Shown in pieces: positions 15,896 through 25,045 of a stretch of 64,000 nucleotides of DNA. The notes beneath the pieces were generated by a model. It searched no databases. It was not told where the DNA came from and saw only the letters and a program-made list of their open reading frames with translations. Source of the DNA: JANQIO01 sp965601975 (GTDB lineage Bacteria > Pseudomonadota > Gammaproteobacteria > Pseudomonadales > Halieaceae); assembly GCA_965601975.1 (NCBI GenBank), contig OZ271856.1, forward strand, positions 3,286,001 through 3,350,000, written 5' to 3'. The position numbers and the translations under genes were made by a program. The first letter of the stretch is position 1. Each line of letters starts with the position of its first letter.

Positions 15896-17338
15896 GTGCG
15901 CGTGGTGGTTATCGGCGCCGGCATGGCGGGCATCCTCGCCGGCATCAAGTTAAAGGCGCTCGGCCTCGAGTTCACGATCTATGAAAAGGCCGATCGCATC
16001 GGCGGCACATGGCGGGAGAATACCTACCCGGGCCTGACCTGCGACGTCCCCTCCCACCACTACACCTACAGCTTCGAGCGCAACCCGGACTGGACCCGGC
16101 ACCTTCCACCGGGCCCCGAGATCCAGGACTACTTCGAGCGCACCTGCGACAAGTACGGGATTCGCGAACACATCCGCTTCACTACCGAGATCACCCGCGC
16201 GGAATGGCACGACGGTGGCTGGGACCTCACCCTCGGCTGTGGCGAGACCGACCGGGCCGATATCGTGATCGCCGCCACCGGCGTGCTGCACCACCCGAGC
16301 TACCCGAACATCCCCGGCATGGAGGACTTCGAGGGCGCCCTGTTCCACACGGCGCGCTGGGACCACGACGTACCGCTGGAGGGCCGCCGGGTCGGCGTCA
16401 TCGGTATGGGGTCTACCGGGGTGCAGATCATCTCGGCGCTGGCGGGCGTGGCCGGCAAGCTCAGCCACTTCGTCCGCACCCCGCAATGGATCATGCCGAC
16501 GCACAACGGCCACTACAGCGAGGAGGAGCGGGCTGCCTTCCGGGCCGACCCGGCCAAGCTGGAAGAGTACATGGATGTGGTCAGCTACAACGCCAATGTC
16601 GAGAACTACACGCTTGGCATTACCCAGCCGGACTCCGAGGGCGCCCAGTTCTTTCGCCAGGCCTGCTTCGACAACCTCGACAGTATCGAAGACCTGGCCC
16701 TGCGCACGGCATTGCGCCCGGACCACGAACCCATGTGCAAGCGGCTGATCTTCTCGCCGGACTACTACCAGAAAATCCAGCACCCGGACTGCCGGCTGGT
16801 CTGTACCGATATCGAGCGGATCGAGGCCGCGGGGATTCGCACGAGCGACGGCGAGCTTCACGAGCTCGACGTGATTGCGCTGGCAACCGGCTTCCGCGCA
16901 GACCAGTTCATGCGGCCGATGCAGATCCTGGGGGAAGACGGCGCAGACCTGGAAACCCTCTGGGCCAAACGGCCTGTGGCCTACCTGGCCATCTCGATGC
17001 CGGGCTTTCCCAATTTCTTCATGCTCAACGGCCCCAATGGGCCGGTCGGCAATTTCTCACTGATCGATATCGCCGAGCACCAGTGGGGCTACATCGAGCA
17101 GCTTATCGAGCGGATTCGCACCGGCCGGGATCCCACCATGTGTCCAACTCGCATGGCCTTAACGGCCTTTGATATGGCGCGCATTGAAGCGGCCAAACAC
17201 ACCATCTGGTACACCGGCGGCTGCCAGAGCTGGTACCTGGACGCCGAGGGCATCCCCGCGAGCTGGCCCTGGAACTACTCAAAGTTCGTCGCAGAAATGA
17301 AAACGCCGAAGTGGGAAGACTTCGGCGTTGAGGGATAA
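15896..17338 (+). CDS. Flavin-dependent (Baeyer-Villiger-type) monooxygenase
   Basis: A 480-residue class B flavoprotein monooxygenase. The FAD Rossmann motif GAGMAG is at residues 7-12, the BVMO fingerprint FEGALFHTARWD matches FxGxxxHxxxW(P/D) at 145-156, and the NADPH Rossmann motif GMGSTG follows at about 169. It inserts oxygen next to a ketone or oxidises a heteroatom, with NADPH and FAD. The start is GTG, with AGGAGA inside the end of the preceding gene, so it is translationally coupled to the hydratase. This supports a shared pathway on a ketone-bearing, hydrophobic substrate. Confidence 0.9.
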   Translation: MRVVVIGAGMAGILAGIKLKALGLEFTIYEKADRIGGTWRENTYPGLTCDVPSHHYTYSFERNPDWTRHLPPGPEIQDYFERTCDKYGIREHIRFTTEITRAEWHDGGWDLTLGCGETDRADIVIAATGVLHHPSYPNIPGMEDFEGALFHTARWDHDVPLEGRRVGVIGMGSTGVQIISALAGVAGKLSHFVRTPQWIMPTHNGHYSEEERAAFRADPAKLEEYMDVVSYNANVENYTLGITQPDSEGAQFFRQACFDNLDSIEDLALRTALRPDHEPMCKRLIFSPDYYQKIQHPDCRLVCTDIERIEAAGIRTSDGELHELDVIALATGFRADQFMRPMQILGEDGADLETLWAKRPVAYLAISMPGFPNFFMLNGPNGPVGNFSLIDIAEHQWGYIEQLIERIRTGRDPTMCPTRMALTAFDMARIEAAKHTIWYTGGCQSWYLDAEGIPASWPWNYSKFVAEMKTPKWEDFGVEG

Positions 17339-17354
17339 CACCGCTCTCGCGGTG
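17339..17354. terminator. Short hairpin between convergent genes
   Basis: CACCGC-TCTC-GCGGTG forms a 6-bp stem directly after the monooxygenase stop and before the convergent phosphatase end at 17369. There is no clear T-run on either side, so it is only a weak terminator candidate for both transcripts. Confidence 0.3.
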
Positions 17355-17368
17355 CTCAGCACACTGAC

Positions 17369-19297
17369 TTAAGAGCCCACGATACCGTTGTCCTTGCGAT
17401 TCAGGACGATGGTGCAGTCACGGGGAATCGTGACGCCGTCGGTGGCCGCCGGGAAGTTGGTGGCGCTGGGGTCGCCGTTGCCCGGGTGCTGGATGTTGAT
17501 GAACAAGGTCTTGCGGTTGGGCGTGGTGGCGATGCCGGTGATCTCGTCACCGCTTACACCCATGAAAAGGCGCCGGATTTCCTTCGTGTTGGAATCGGCA
17601 ATCAGCAGCTGGTCCTGCAGGCCGTCTTTCTGGCCACCATCCGTCTCGATAAAGACGCGGCCGTCGGGATCAACCCACAGGCCGTCGGGATCGGAGAAGG
17701 ACTCCTCAGTGCCGTGGGTGTCTTCCGCGATCAGGAAGATTTCCCAGGTGAAGGTGGTATCAGTCGGGTCGGCGTCCAGGAAGCGGATGATGTGACCGTC
17801 AGCGTTCGGGGCCAGAGGGTTGGCCGCATCGGCCACTTCGCGGCGGCTGTTGTTGGTCAGCGTCACGTAGATGTTGCCGTCCGGTGCGGTAGAGGTCCAC
17901 TCCGGGCGGTCCATCGGGGTGGCGCCGGCCGCGTCGGCGGCCATGCGGGCGTAGATCAGCACTTCCTCCATGCTGGAGAAGATGGCGGAGACGTCCGGGT
18001 TGTCCAGGGACAGCTCCAGCCAGGTGCCGGCGCCGCCTTCGTTGAACTGGGCCACGTACAGGGTGCCGCTGTCCAACGGGCTCATGCCATTGGCGATCAT
18101 CTGCTCCCAGTCGCCGCTGGATACAAACTTGTAGATGTAGTCGAAGCGCTCGTCGTCACCCATATAAATGGTGAAGCGGTTGCCCGAACCAATACGCCAG
18201 GCGCCGCCTTCGTGCTTGAAGCGGCCCAGTGCAGTACGCTTGACCGGCTTTCTGGTGGCGTCCTGGGGATCGATCTCGACCATCCAGCCGAAGCGGTGGC
18301 GCTCGTTGACGAAGTCGGGATCTGACATGTCGAAGCGCTTGTCGAACAGGTGCCAGCCGTAGCCGAACCCGTCGTAATCGAAGCCGTAGCGCTCCTGGTC
18401 CTCGGTGCGCATGTCGTTGAAGGCCTCACCGTCGCTGGAGCCGAAGTAGCCGTTGAAGTTCTCTTCGCAGGTCAGGTAGGTGCCCCAGGGGGTGTAGCTG
18501 TTGCCGCAGTTGTTGACGGTACCCAGCGGGATATTACCGGCGGGATTCTGCAGCAGCTCGCTGTCGGCGGCAGGGCCGGAAAACTCGACCGGGGTGTTGA
18601 CGTGAATACGGCGGGAGTTCTTGCTCTCAGCCGTCGACCACATGCCCTGTCGGCCATCCTGCTCGATATAGACCACCGACACACCGTGGGCGTGCTGGGA
18701 CATCCGCACCTCTTCGAGGCTCTCTGGCGTATTCTTGCCGAAAACGTGGCTGTTGCGACCGAATTCGTGGTTGATGCAGAGCATGCCGCGGCGGTTGGTG
18801 TTGCGAATGCGAAGCAACAGGTCACGGCGCTCATCGTCGGCGTCCGCGGTGCCCGCCGTCAGGTCCTCGTCCAGCGGGAAGAACCACATGCCGTCATGGC
18901 CGATACCGATCTGCAGCGCCTGCTCACGCGACGTGTTGGCGCGCTCGGCGTAGGCCGGGCCGCTGGGCTCGAGGGGATCACCCCAGGGAATCAGCACCTG
19001 CATGTCGTAGTCGGGAGACACCAGCGGCTGGGTCGCATCGCCGGCGGCGGCATCGGCCAGCGTCACCGGGGTGAAGTTCATCAGGCCGGTCTGCGCCTCT
19101 GCTTCGCTGGACATCAGCGCGCCACCGAAGAAGGTGGTGGCACCGACCGCCAGGCTGCCTTTCAAGACGTCGCGGCGCTCCATATCGGCGCGCAAGATGT
19201 CATAGAAAGGACGGTTGTTCGTGGGATTGCTCCCGATGTTTTCTTTCTCGTCGAGTTCGACGTCGTAATTCAGATCTGGATCAACAGCTTTGTTCAT
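17369..19297 (-). CDS. PhoX-family alkaline phosphatase (DUF839)
   Basis: A 642-residue secreted protein of the PhoX/DUF839 family: Ca2+/Fe3+-dependent beta-propeller phosphatases that release phosphate from monoesters in the periplasm. The Tat signal begins unusually late: RRDVLKGSLAVG at residues 41-52, cleaved near residues 66-70 (AEAQT), which is typical for PhoX. Family landmarks include LCINHEFGRNSHVFG and NNCGNSYTPWGTYLTCEENFNGYF. GAGG precedes ATG 19297; thirty further codons upstream are unlikely to be used. A Pho-box-like site lies about 145 bases upstream. Confidence 0.92.
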   Translation of the reverse strand: MNKAVDPDLNYDVELDEKENIGSNPTNNRPFYDILRADMERRDVLKGSLAVGATTFFGGALMSSEAEAQTGLMNFTPVTLADAAAGDATQPLVSPDYDMQVLIPWGDPLEPSGPAYAERANTSREQALQIGIGHDGMWFFPLDEDLTAGTADADDERRDLLLRIRNTNRRGMLCINHEFGRNSHVFGKNTPESLEEVRMSQHAHGVSVVYIEQDGRQGMWSTAESKNSRRIHVNTPVEFSGPAADSELLQNPAGNIPLGTVNNCGNSYTPWGTYLTCEENFNGYFGSSDGEAFNDMRTEDQERYGFDYDGFGYGWHLFDKRFDMSDPDFVNERHRFGWMVEIDPQDATRKPVKRTALGRFKHEGGAWRIGSGNRFTIYMGDDERFDYIYKFVSSGDWEQMIANGMSPLDSGTLYVAQFNEGGAGTWLELSLDNPDVSAIFSSMEEVLIYARMAADAAGATPMDRPEWTSTAPDGNIYVTLTNNSRREVADAANPLAPNADGHIIRFLDADPTDTTFTWEIFLIAEDTHGTEESFSDPDGLWVDPDGRVFIETDGGQKDGLQDQLLIADSNTKEIRRLFMGVSGDEITGIATTPNRKTLFINIQHPGNGDPSATNFPAATDGVTIPRDCTIVLNRKDNGIVGS

Positions 19298-19441
19298 TAC
19301 ACGAGCCTCGTTATGTGTGCAGCCGGGAGGTGAACCCGACTTCCCTGATGGGTGGTCGGCCATTGCAGCCGAGTCCCCTAACTCCACAGGCGAAGGTAAA
19401 GAGGCAATGCGACAGGCGCTTGACGCCTGTGTAACGTTTTC

Positions 19442-19459
19442 ATGAGCAAAAAATGACAG
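19442..19459 (-). promoter_or_regulatory. Candidate Pho box upstream of the PhoX gene
   Basis: Read on the minus strand the site is CTGTCAT-TTTT-TGCTCAT, the 7-4-7 arrangement of a PhoB box: the first half matches CTGTCAT exactly and the second matches 4 of 7. It lies upstream of the phosphatase and downstream of the ferredoxin gene, where a phosphate-starvation promoter would be expected. A second partial half-site (CTGTCGC) lies about 50 bases closer to the gene. Confidence 0.5.
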
Positions 19460-19515
19460 ACAGGCGACAGCGCCGTGACGCTTCTGTGATCACGGCAAAT
19501 ACCCTGCGCGGGGGA

Positions 19516-19851
19516 TTATTCCAGCGGTTCGGAGCCCTGCTCGACCGGCAGGTTGACCTCCATGCCCTCCATTTCCCAGGTCACCAGCACCTGGCAGCCA
19601 AGGCGGGAATTTTCCTTCCGGTTCTTCGCCGTTTCCAGCATGTGCAGCTCCTGGGGGCCCTGGGGCTGGAGCTTCTCCTTCCAGGGATCTTCGATGTAGC
19701 AGTGGCAGGTAGCGCAGGACGCGATGCCCCCGCACATACCCTCCACGCCCGGCACCATGTTCATGGTGGCCGCCTCCATCAGGTTCATCTGTTCTTCCAC
19801 TTCGACTTCATGGCGGGTGCCGTCGTGCTCGACGAAGATGATGTTGGGCAT
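19516..19851 (-). CDS. [2Fe-2S] ferredoxin, adrenodoxin/putidaredoxin type
   Basis: A 111-residue ferredoxin. The cluster ligands are the three cysteines of CGGIASCATC at about residues 40-49 and a fourth in the SRLGCQV segment at about residue 86. The family transfers electrons from a ferredoxin reductase to a cytochrome P450 or a Rieske-type oxygenase. No P450 or reductase gene is present in the window, so the partner lies elsewhere; P450s that start steroid or alkane oxidation use this type. It lies 80 bases downstream of the RND permease on the same strand as PhoX. Confidence 0.93.
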   Translation of the reverse strand: MPNIIFVEHDGTRHEVEVEEQMNLMEAATMNMVPGVEGMCGGIASCATCHCYIEDPWKEKLQPQGPQELHMLETAKNRKENSRLGCQVLVTWEMEGMEVNLPVEQGSEPLE

Positions 19852-19931
19852 GGGAAATCCTTGTTGCTGTCAAAAGCCGCAAGTTTCCGCGACCGGGAGG
19901 CCCTGCGCAAGCCCCCAGGCCGCAAGGGGGC

Positions 19932-22900
19932 TCAGCTCGCCGGCGCCCCGGCAGCCTCGGGCGCCACGGGCCGGGCGGTATCGCCGGCGTGGATGCCATG
20001 GAACGTGGCGTAGAACGTCGGCACCATCACCATGGTCAGCACGGTGCCGAAGGTCAGGCCCGCCATGATAGTCACCGCCATGCCAATCCAGAACACGTCC
20101 TGCAGCAGTGGGATGACCCCAAGGACGGTGGTTGCCGCCGCGAGCACCACGGGCCGCAAGCGCGACACGCCGGCCATCACCACGGCCTCGTGTGGATCCA
20201 GCCCCTTGTCCAGGTTCAGGTTGACCTCGTCCAGCAGCACGATGGCGTTCTTGATCATCATGCCGGCAAGGCTCATGGCCCCCAGGAGCGCCAGGAATCC
20301 AAACGGCGTATTAAAGGCCAGCAACCCGGCGGTGATGCCAATCAGCGCGAAGGGGATAGTGGCGAGAATCACCAGCGGCGGTCGGAAGGCATTGAACAGC
20401 ATGATGATGATGCTGAGGATAATGATGCCTGCGGGAATCATTCCCGGTATAAGGCCCGCCTGGGCGTCGACCGTGTCCTCGTACTCGGCGCCCCACTCCA
20501 GGGAAAAGCCGGGCGGCATCTCGATCCTGTCGAAGGCCTCCAACACGCTGGCGCGCAGCGTCGGCAGGGTCACACCGGGAATAGGATTCGCCTGAATCGT
20601 GACGGTGCGACGCCGGTCGCGACGCCAGATCATGGGATCCTCCCACTCGAGCACCACGCCTTCGACCACCGACGCCATCGGCACCGGGTCCACCGACATG
20701 GCCGGAGAGATCTGCAGGGTTTCCAGGTTGGAAATCTGCTGGCGCTGGTCCTCCTGGTGGCGACCGATGATGGGAATCAGGTCATCGCCTTCCCGGTATA
20801 AGCCTATCTGGCGACCGTCAAAGGCGCGCTGGGTCGCCTGGGCCAGGTCCGTGCGTGACACCGCCGCCCAGCGGGCGCGCTTCTGGTCGTACACCGGCAC
20901 TATCTTCTGCACCTGCTGGCGCCAGTTGGTGCGGTAGGCGCCGACCAGGGGCGCATCGCTGAGGATCGCCATCCCCTGCGAAGCCAGTTCCCGCAGAATG
21001 TTGGGATCCGCCTCCAGCGGCCCGCTGATCCGCACCTCGAACTTCCAGGTATTGCTGGGGCCGACGCCGTATTTTCGCATGGGCACCTGGGCATTGGGCA
21101 GGTTGTCCAGGAACCAGGGGCCCAGGTCATCGATCAGCCCGTCGATCTCGCGGAAATCGCGCACGTTGACGATAAGCTGGCCGTAGGACGGGTAGGTGTA
21201 CTCCGGGTCCACTGGTAGGTAGAAGCGCGGTGGACCGGAACCGATAAACGTGGCGACGCTCTCGACCCGCTCGTCTGCCAGCAGGTGCTCCTCGGCGATG
21301 CGCGTATCCGCTGCAGTCTGCTGGATACGGGTGCCCTCCGGTGCCCAGAAATCCACCATGAACTTGGTCATGGAAGAGTCCGGGAAGAACATCTGCTTGA
21401 CGTTGCCGAAGCCCACTACGGCCACTGCCAATAGCGCGACGGCGGCGCCAATGGTCAGCCAGCGTGCCTTGATAGCCGCCGTCAGCAGAGAGCGATAGCG
21501 CGTGTAGAAACCCGATTGGTAGGGGTCTCCACCTGCCTCGCCCCCACTACTCTTGAGCGTGTCGACACACTGGACTGGCGTAATGGTCATGGAGACCAGC
21601 CAGCTCACGAGCAGAGAAATCGCCACGACCGTGAACAGGGTGCGGCAGTACTCGCCGGCATCCTCCACCGAGGCGAAGATCGGGTAGAACGCCATGACCG
21701 CGATAACGGTCGCTCCCAGTAGCGATACCGATGGCAGCCCGGCGGCTTCGATGGCGGCCTTTTCCCGGTCCATGCCCTGGCCCAGTCGTACCATGTAGCC
21801 GTCGGCTACCACGATGGCGTTGTCCACCATCATGCCCAAGGCGATCACCAGGGCGCCCAGCGACATGCGCTGCAGGTCGATACCGAAAATCGCCATGAGG
21901 ATAAAGGAGCCGAGGATTGTCCCAACCAGCGCGGTGCCGATGATGATGCCCATGCGCCAGCCCATACCGATGGCAATCACCGCCAGCACGATGGCCACGG
22001 CCTGGCCGAAGTTCACGAGGAAGCCGCTGACCGCGCCGTCCACCACATCGGACATCCAGTGCACGCGGTGCACCTCTATGCCCACGGGCAGCTCTGGCTC
22101 AATCTCGGCCAGGCGCCGGTCAATGGCCTGGCCGACGTGGACGACGTTGACGCCCGAGGCATTGGTAATGGAAATGCCAATGGCGGGCTCGCCGTTGAAG
22201 CGCATCTGGGTCATCGGCGGCTCCATGTAACCACGCCGCACGGTGGCCACGTCGCCGATACGGATCAATTCGCTGCTGCGCCGCGGTGCCACACCGCTGT
22301 CCGTGACCGACCCCATCAGGTTGCCCAGCTCATCTGCAAGAGAAGGCCTGATAACCACGTCGGCAATTTCCCGCGGCGAGGCAAACTCACCAGTCGGTGC
22401 GATGCGGTAGCGCTTGCCCTGGGCATCCAGGTTGCCCGCATCCACCACCATGTTCTGCTGCTCCAGGGTGCGGAGGATACTGGCGTCGGTCAGCCCCAGT
22501 TCGGTGAGCTGCTGCTCGGCCACGTCCACGTAGATGACTTTCTGCTGCACGCCCCAGAGATCCACCCGGGACACACCCCTGACCAGCCCCAGCTCCTTGC
22601 GCAGGCCCTTGGCATACTCTTCCAGCTCACTGTAGGTGAAGCCCTCGCCCGTGACCGCCAGCTGGAAACCGAACACGTCGCCGAAGTCGTCGGAGATTTC
22701 CGGGCGCCCGACGCCCGGCGGCAAGGTGTGTTCAGAGTCGCGGATCTTGCGCCGCAGCTCATCCCAGACCTGCGGTAGCCGGTCGGACCAGTACTCGGCC
22801 TTGACGTTTACCTCGATCAGGGAAACGCCGGCCCGGGAGAAGGAATCGAGGTAATCGATCTGGGGCAGCTCCTGGATCGCAATCTCCAGGCGGTCTGTGA

Positions 22901-23087
22901 CCTCCAGCTCCACCTGCTCGGGGCTGGCGCCAGGATACTGGGTCATGACCACAGCGGTCTTGACCGTGAACTCCGGGTCTTCGAGCTGGCCGAGCTGGAA
23001 AAAACTGGCCGTACCGGCAACCGCCAACAGGGCGGTAAAGAAATAGGTGACCGCGCGATTGCGCAGTGCGAGTGCGGGGAGATTCAT
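19932..23087 (-). CDS. RND efflux permease (AcrB/MdtB-like)
   Basis: A 1051-residue RND transporter of the usual length. Twelve membrane segments are split 1+5 and 1+5 around two large periplasmic loops. Typical landmarks are QYPGASPEQVELEVTD near residue 50, ALVIALGMMVDNAIVVADG near 395 (the proton-relay region), and the final GMMIKNAIVLLDE block. It exports hydrophobic compounds with proton antiport. It is translationally coupled to the adaptor gene upstream (TGA-GCC-ATG). No TolC-like outer-membrane factor is adjacent, so it must recruit one from elsewhere. Confidence 0.95.
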   Translation of the reverse strand: MNLPALALRNRAVTYFFTALLAVAGTASFFQLGQLEDPEFTVKTAVVMTQYPGASPEQVELEVTDRLEIAIQELPQIDYLDSFSRAGVSLIEVNVKAEYWSDRLPQVWDELRRKIRDSEHTLPPGVGRPEISDDFGDVFGFQLAVTGEGFTYSELEEYAKGLRKELGLVRGVSRVDLWGVQQKVIYVDVAEQQLTELGLTDASILRTLEQQNMVVDAGNLDAQGKRYRIAPTGEFASPREIADVVIRPSLADELGNLMGSVTDSGVAPRRSSELIRIGDVATVRRGYMEPPMTQMRFNGEPAIGISITNASGVNVVHVGQAIDRRLAEIEPELPVGIEVHRVHWMSDVVDGAVSGFLVNFGQAVAIVLAVIAIGMGWRMGIIIGTALVGTILGSFILMAIFGIDLQRMSLGALVIALGMMVDNAIVVADGYMVRLGQGMDREKAAIEAAGLPSVSLLGATVIAVMAFYPIFASVEDAGEYCRTLFTVVAISLLVSWLVSMTITPVQCVDTLKSSGGEAGGDPYQSGFYTRYRSLLTAAIKARWLTIGAAVALLAVAVVGFGNVKQMFFPDSSMTKFMVDFWAPEGTRIQQTAADTRIAEEHLLADERVESVATFIGSGPPRFYLPVDPEYTYPSYGQLIVNVRDFREIDGLIDDLGPWFLDNLPNAQVPMRKYGVGPSNTWKFEVRISGPLEADPNILRELASQGMAILSDAPLVGAYRTNWRQQVQKIVPVYDQKRARWAAVSRTDLAQATQRAFDGRQIGLYREGDDLIPIIGRHQEDQRQQISNLETLQISPAMSVDPVPMASVVEGVVLEWEDPMIWRRDRRRTVTIQANPIPGVTLPTLRASVLEAFDRIEMPPGFSLEWGAEYEDTVDAQAGLIPGMIPAGIIILSIIIMLFNAFRPPLVILATIPFALIGITAGLLAFNTPFGFLALLGAMSLAGMMIKNAIVLLDEVNLNLDKGLDPHEAVVMAGVSRLRPVVLAAATTVLGVIPLLQDVFWIGMAVTIMAGLTFGTVLTMVMVPTFYATFHGIHAGDTARPVAPEAAGAPAS

Positions 23088-23090
23088 GGC

Positions 23091-24158
23091 TCAGCCCTCC
23101 CCGGATTCGAGAATCCGTACTTCCTGGCCCTCGCGCAGGAAATTGACGCCGGCGATGGCGATCGTGTCACCGATATCCAGGCCCTCCAGCACCTTGATGC
23201 CACCTTCAGTCAGCGATTCCACCTTGACCGACCGCCGGCTGACGGTCATGGATTCCCGGTCGATCACCCAGACGAAACTGCCGGCGGCCTCATCGGGAGA
23301 GAACACCGCAGTCACGGGCACTTCGATGACCTCAGCATCCTCACCACCGGTGGTCGGGTCCGCGCCAAAGGCCATGCCTGCCATACCGGGCAGAATTTCA
23401 ACGCCCTCGGGTTGGTCCATGATCAAGGTAACCGGGTAGGTTCGGGTTGCCTCGCTGGCCTCGTTGCTGATCTCCTTGACCTCGGCGGGGACTTCCAGGT
23501 CGCTGAAGGCGTCAAAGCGCACGCGAATATTCTGCACTGTGGGCGCCAGGGCGATGAACTGCTCGGGGATATTCACCACAAACTCTATGCGAGAGCTGTC
23601 AAGCAAGCGCGCCACCGGCTGCTTGGGCCGCACCGATGTGAAGTTCTCAACGTAGGTGTTCGCGATCACGCCATCGAAAGGTGCTCTCAGTTCCGTGTCC
23701 GCCAGCGCCTTCTGGGCGACCTGGAGCTGCGAATCTGCAATCTCAACCTTGGCTTCCAGCAGGTCGTACTCCGCCTCGGATACGAAGTCTTTTTCCAGCA
23801 GATCCTTCGCGCGTCGGAAGTTGGCCTGGTCCTTTACCAACTGAGCCCGGGCCGCTTTAACGCGCGCCAGGAAATCCCGCTGGTCGACCTTTGCCACCAT
23901 CTGACCCTGCTCCACGCTATCGCCGATATTGATCGGGCGCTCCACCATGGTGCCGGGCACTTCGAAGGACAGGTCCACTTCCTGGGTGGCCCTGGCCTGG
24001 CCGGGAAAACTGCGCTCGAAGAAGCCGGCGTAGTTAGCGATTTCCATCGCCTTGACCAGGCGCGGGCGTTCCGGTGGCGGTGGCGGCTCGTCGGCGCAGG
24101 CCACAACTAGCTGGGCGACGGAGAAGAGAACAAGGATTCGTCGTGTGAGCGCGCGCAT
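23091..24158 (-). CDS. RND periplasmic adaptor lipoprotein (MFP/HlyD family)
   Basis: A 355-residue membrane-fusion protein. A lipobox (VVAC, Cys21) follows a short signal, then a Pro-rich stretch (PPPPPERP). The order is lipoyl-like halves, an alpha-helical hairpin at about residues 90-150 (ARAQLVKDQANFRRAKDLLEKD), a beta-barrel domain and a membrane-proximal domain. It bridges the RND permease and an outer-membrane channel. The TetR gene at 24259 lies upstream in the same direction and is its likely regulator. Confidence 0.93.
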   Translation of the reverse strand: MRALTRRILVLFSVAQLVVACADEPPPPPERPRLVKAMEIANYAGFFERSFPGQARATQEVDLSFEVPGTMVERPINIGDSVEQGQMVAKVDQRDFLARVKAARAQLVKDQANFRRAKDLLEKDFVSEAEYDLLEAKVEIADSQLQVAQKALADTELRAPFDGVIANTYVENFTSVRPKQPVARLLDSSRIEFVVNIPEQFIALAPTVQNIRVRFDAFSDLEVPAEVKEISNEASEATRTYPVTLIMDQPEGVEILPGMAGMAFGADPTTGGEDAEVIEVPVTAVFSPDEAAGSFVWVIDRESMTVSRRSVKVESLTEGGIKVLEGLDIGDTIAIAGVNFLREGQEVRILESGEG

Positions 24159-24258
24159 AGCAACCCCTTCTTATTTGTCCAAGCTTTGTTGAAGTGTGGC
24201 CCGAATCGATCCAAAAGCAATTCGGCGTACGCGCTCCTACGCGTTCGGCTGATCTATC

Positions 24259-24828
24259 TCAGTTTTCCACGAGCTCCTGGATCATGAGCCGATTGCGCAA
24301 CTTACGGATTCGCCTGTCCCGGGCAGTCAGCTTTTCACCGAACATCTGCGGCGCGCTTGAGACGTAGCAGACGAAAAGGCGGGTGCGCATCTCCAGCTCA
24401 TCACCTTCGAACCCCAGTTCTCGAAACGCCTGCCGAAGAAGCGCCATGCGCAGCCTGTAAGTCTCCTGCAGAATCCTTGCGGCGGCCTCATCTTGCTGGG
24501 CCCAGTGGGCGATGGCGAGGTCGTACTCGGTGAGCCGGTTCCGGTCCACCATCTCATTGATCGCCTGCAGGCGCTCTGCAGCGGGCAGCCCAGTCACCTC
24601 CGGATTTTTGGTGACCACAGTGGTGTACTCCCGCTCCCAAAAATTCAGCATGGCGTCCAGCAGCGCCCGCCGGTTCTCGAAGTGCCAGTAAAAGCCCGTC
24701 TTGGCCACGCCCACGCGCCGCGCCAGGTGGTCGATCTTGACCGCCTCCACACCGCGTTCTGAGAGCAGTTCGAGTCCGGCTTTCAACCAGTCATCCCGCG
24801 AGACGCGTTTTCGCTTCCTATCAGGCAT
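24259..24828 (-). CDS. TetR-family regulator near the RND genes
   Basis: A 189-residue TetR regulator. The helix-turn-helix is at about residues 25-50 (IDHLARRVGVAKTGFYWHFENRRALLDAM). The frame is open 60 codons further upstream, but ATG 24828 begins the conserved KRKRVSRDDWLKAGLELL block; the Shine-Dalgarno is weak, so the start is less certain than the family. The gene lies 100 bases upstream of the RND adaptor on the same strand and divergent from the metallo-beta-lactamase gene, with a palindrome at 24871-24890 in between. It may control either neighbour. Confidence 0.88.
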   Translation of the reverse strand: MPDRKRKRVSRDDWLKAGLELLSERGVEAVKIDHLARRVGVAKTGFYWHFENRRALLDAMLNFWEREYTTVVTKNPEVTGLPAAERLQAINEMVDRNRLTEYDLAIAHWAQQDEAAARILQETYRLRMALLRQAFRELGFEGDELEMRTRLFVCYVSSAPQMFGEKLTARDRRIRKLRNRLMIQELVEN

Positions 24829-24870
24829 TCCGGGCTTTTCCCGACAAGCTTGACGCATATCATGGCGCAT

Positions 24871-24890
24871 ACTGTACTGAGCTGTACAGT
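24871..24890. promoter_or_regulatory. Candidate TetR operator (inverted repeat)
   Basis: ACTGTACTGAGCTGTACAGT is an inverted repeat with 7-bp arms (ACTGTAC/GTACAGT) and 16 of 20 symmetrical positions. It lies 43 bases upstream of the TetR start and 156 bases upstream of the divergent hydrolase start, which suits autoregulation by the adjacent TetR. Confidence 0.55.
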
Positions 24891-25045
24891 CAAAACGGGA
24901 GCGAAGTTTCGGCCATTCGGCTTTGATAAGTCGAGGGGGTTTTGTGTTCCAACAGTTTCCAATCCTCATCTCCGGCGCTCCATTGTCCGGCGACCTCCCC
25001 GCAGCCACATCGGCCCTGTTTGACTTAATGCCGTAGGAGATTCTT

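Noticed and set aside
16009..17172. A 387-codon second frame within the monooxygenase gene
   Set aside because: The sequence is Arg/Pro-rich without domains; the 15896 frame carries GxGxxG and the BVMO fingerprint.
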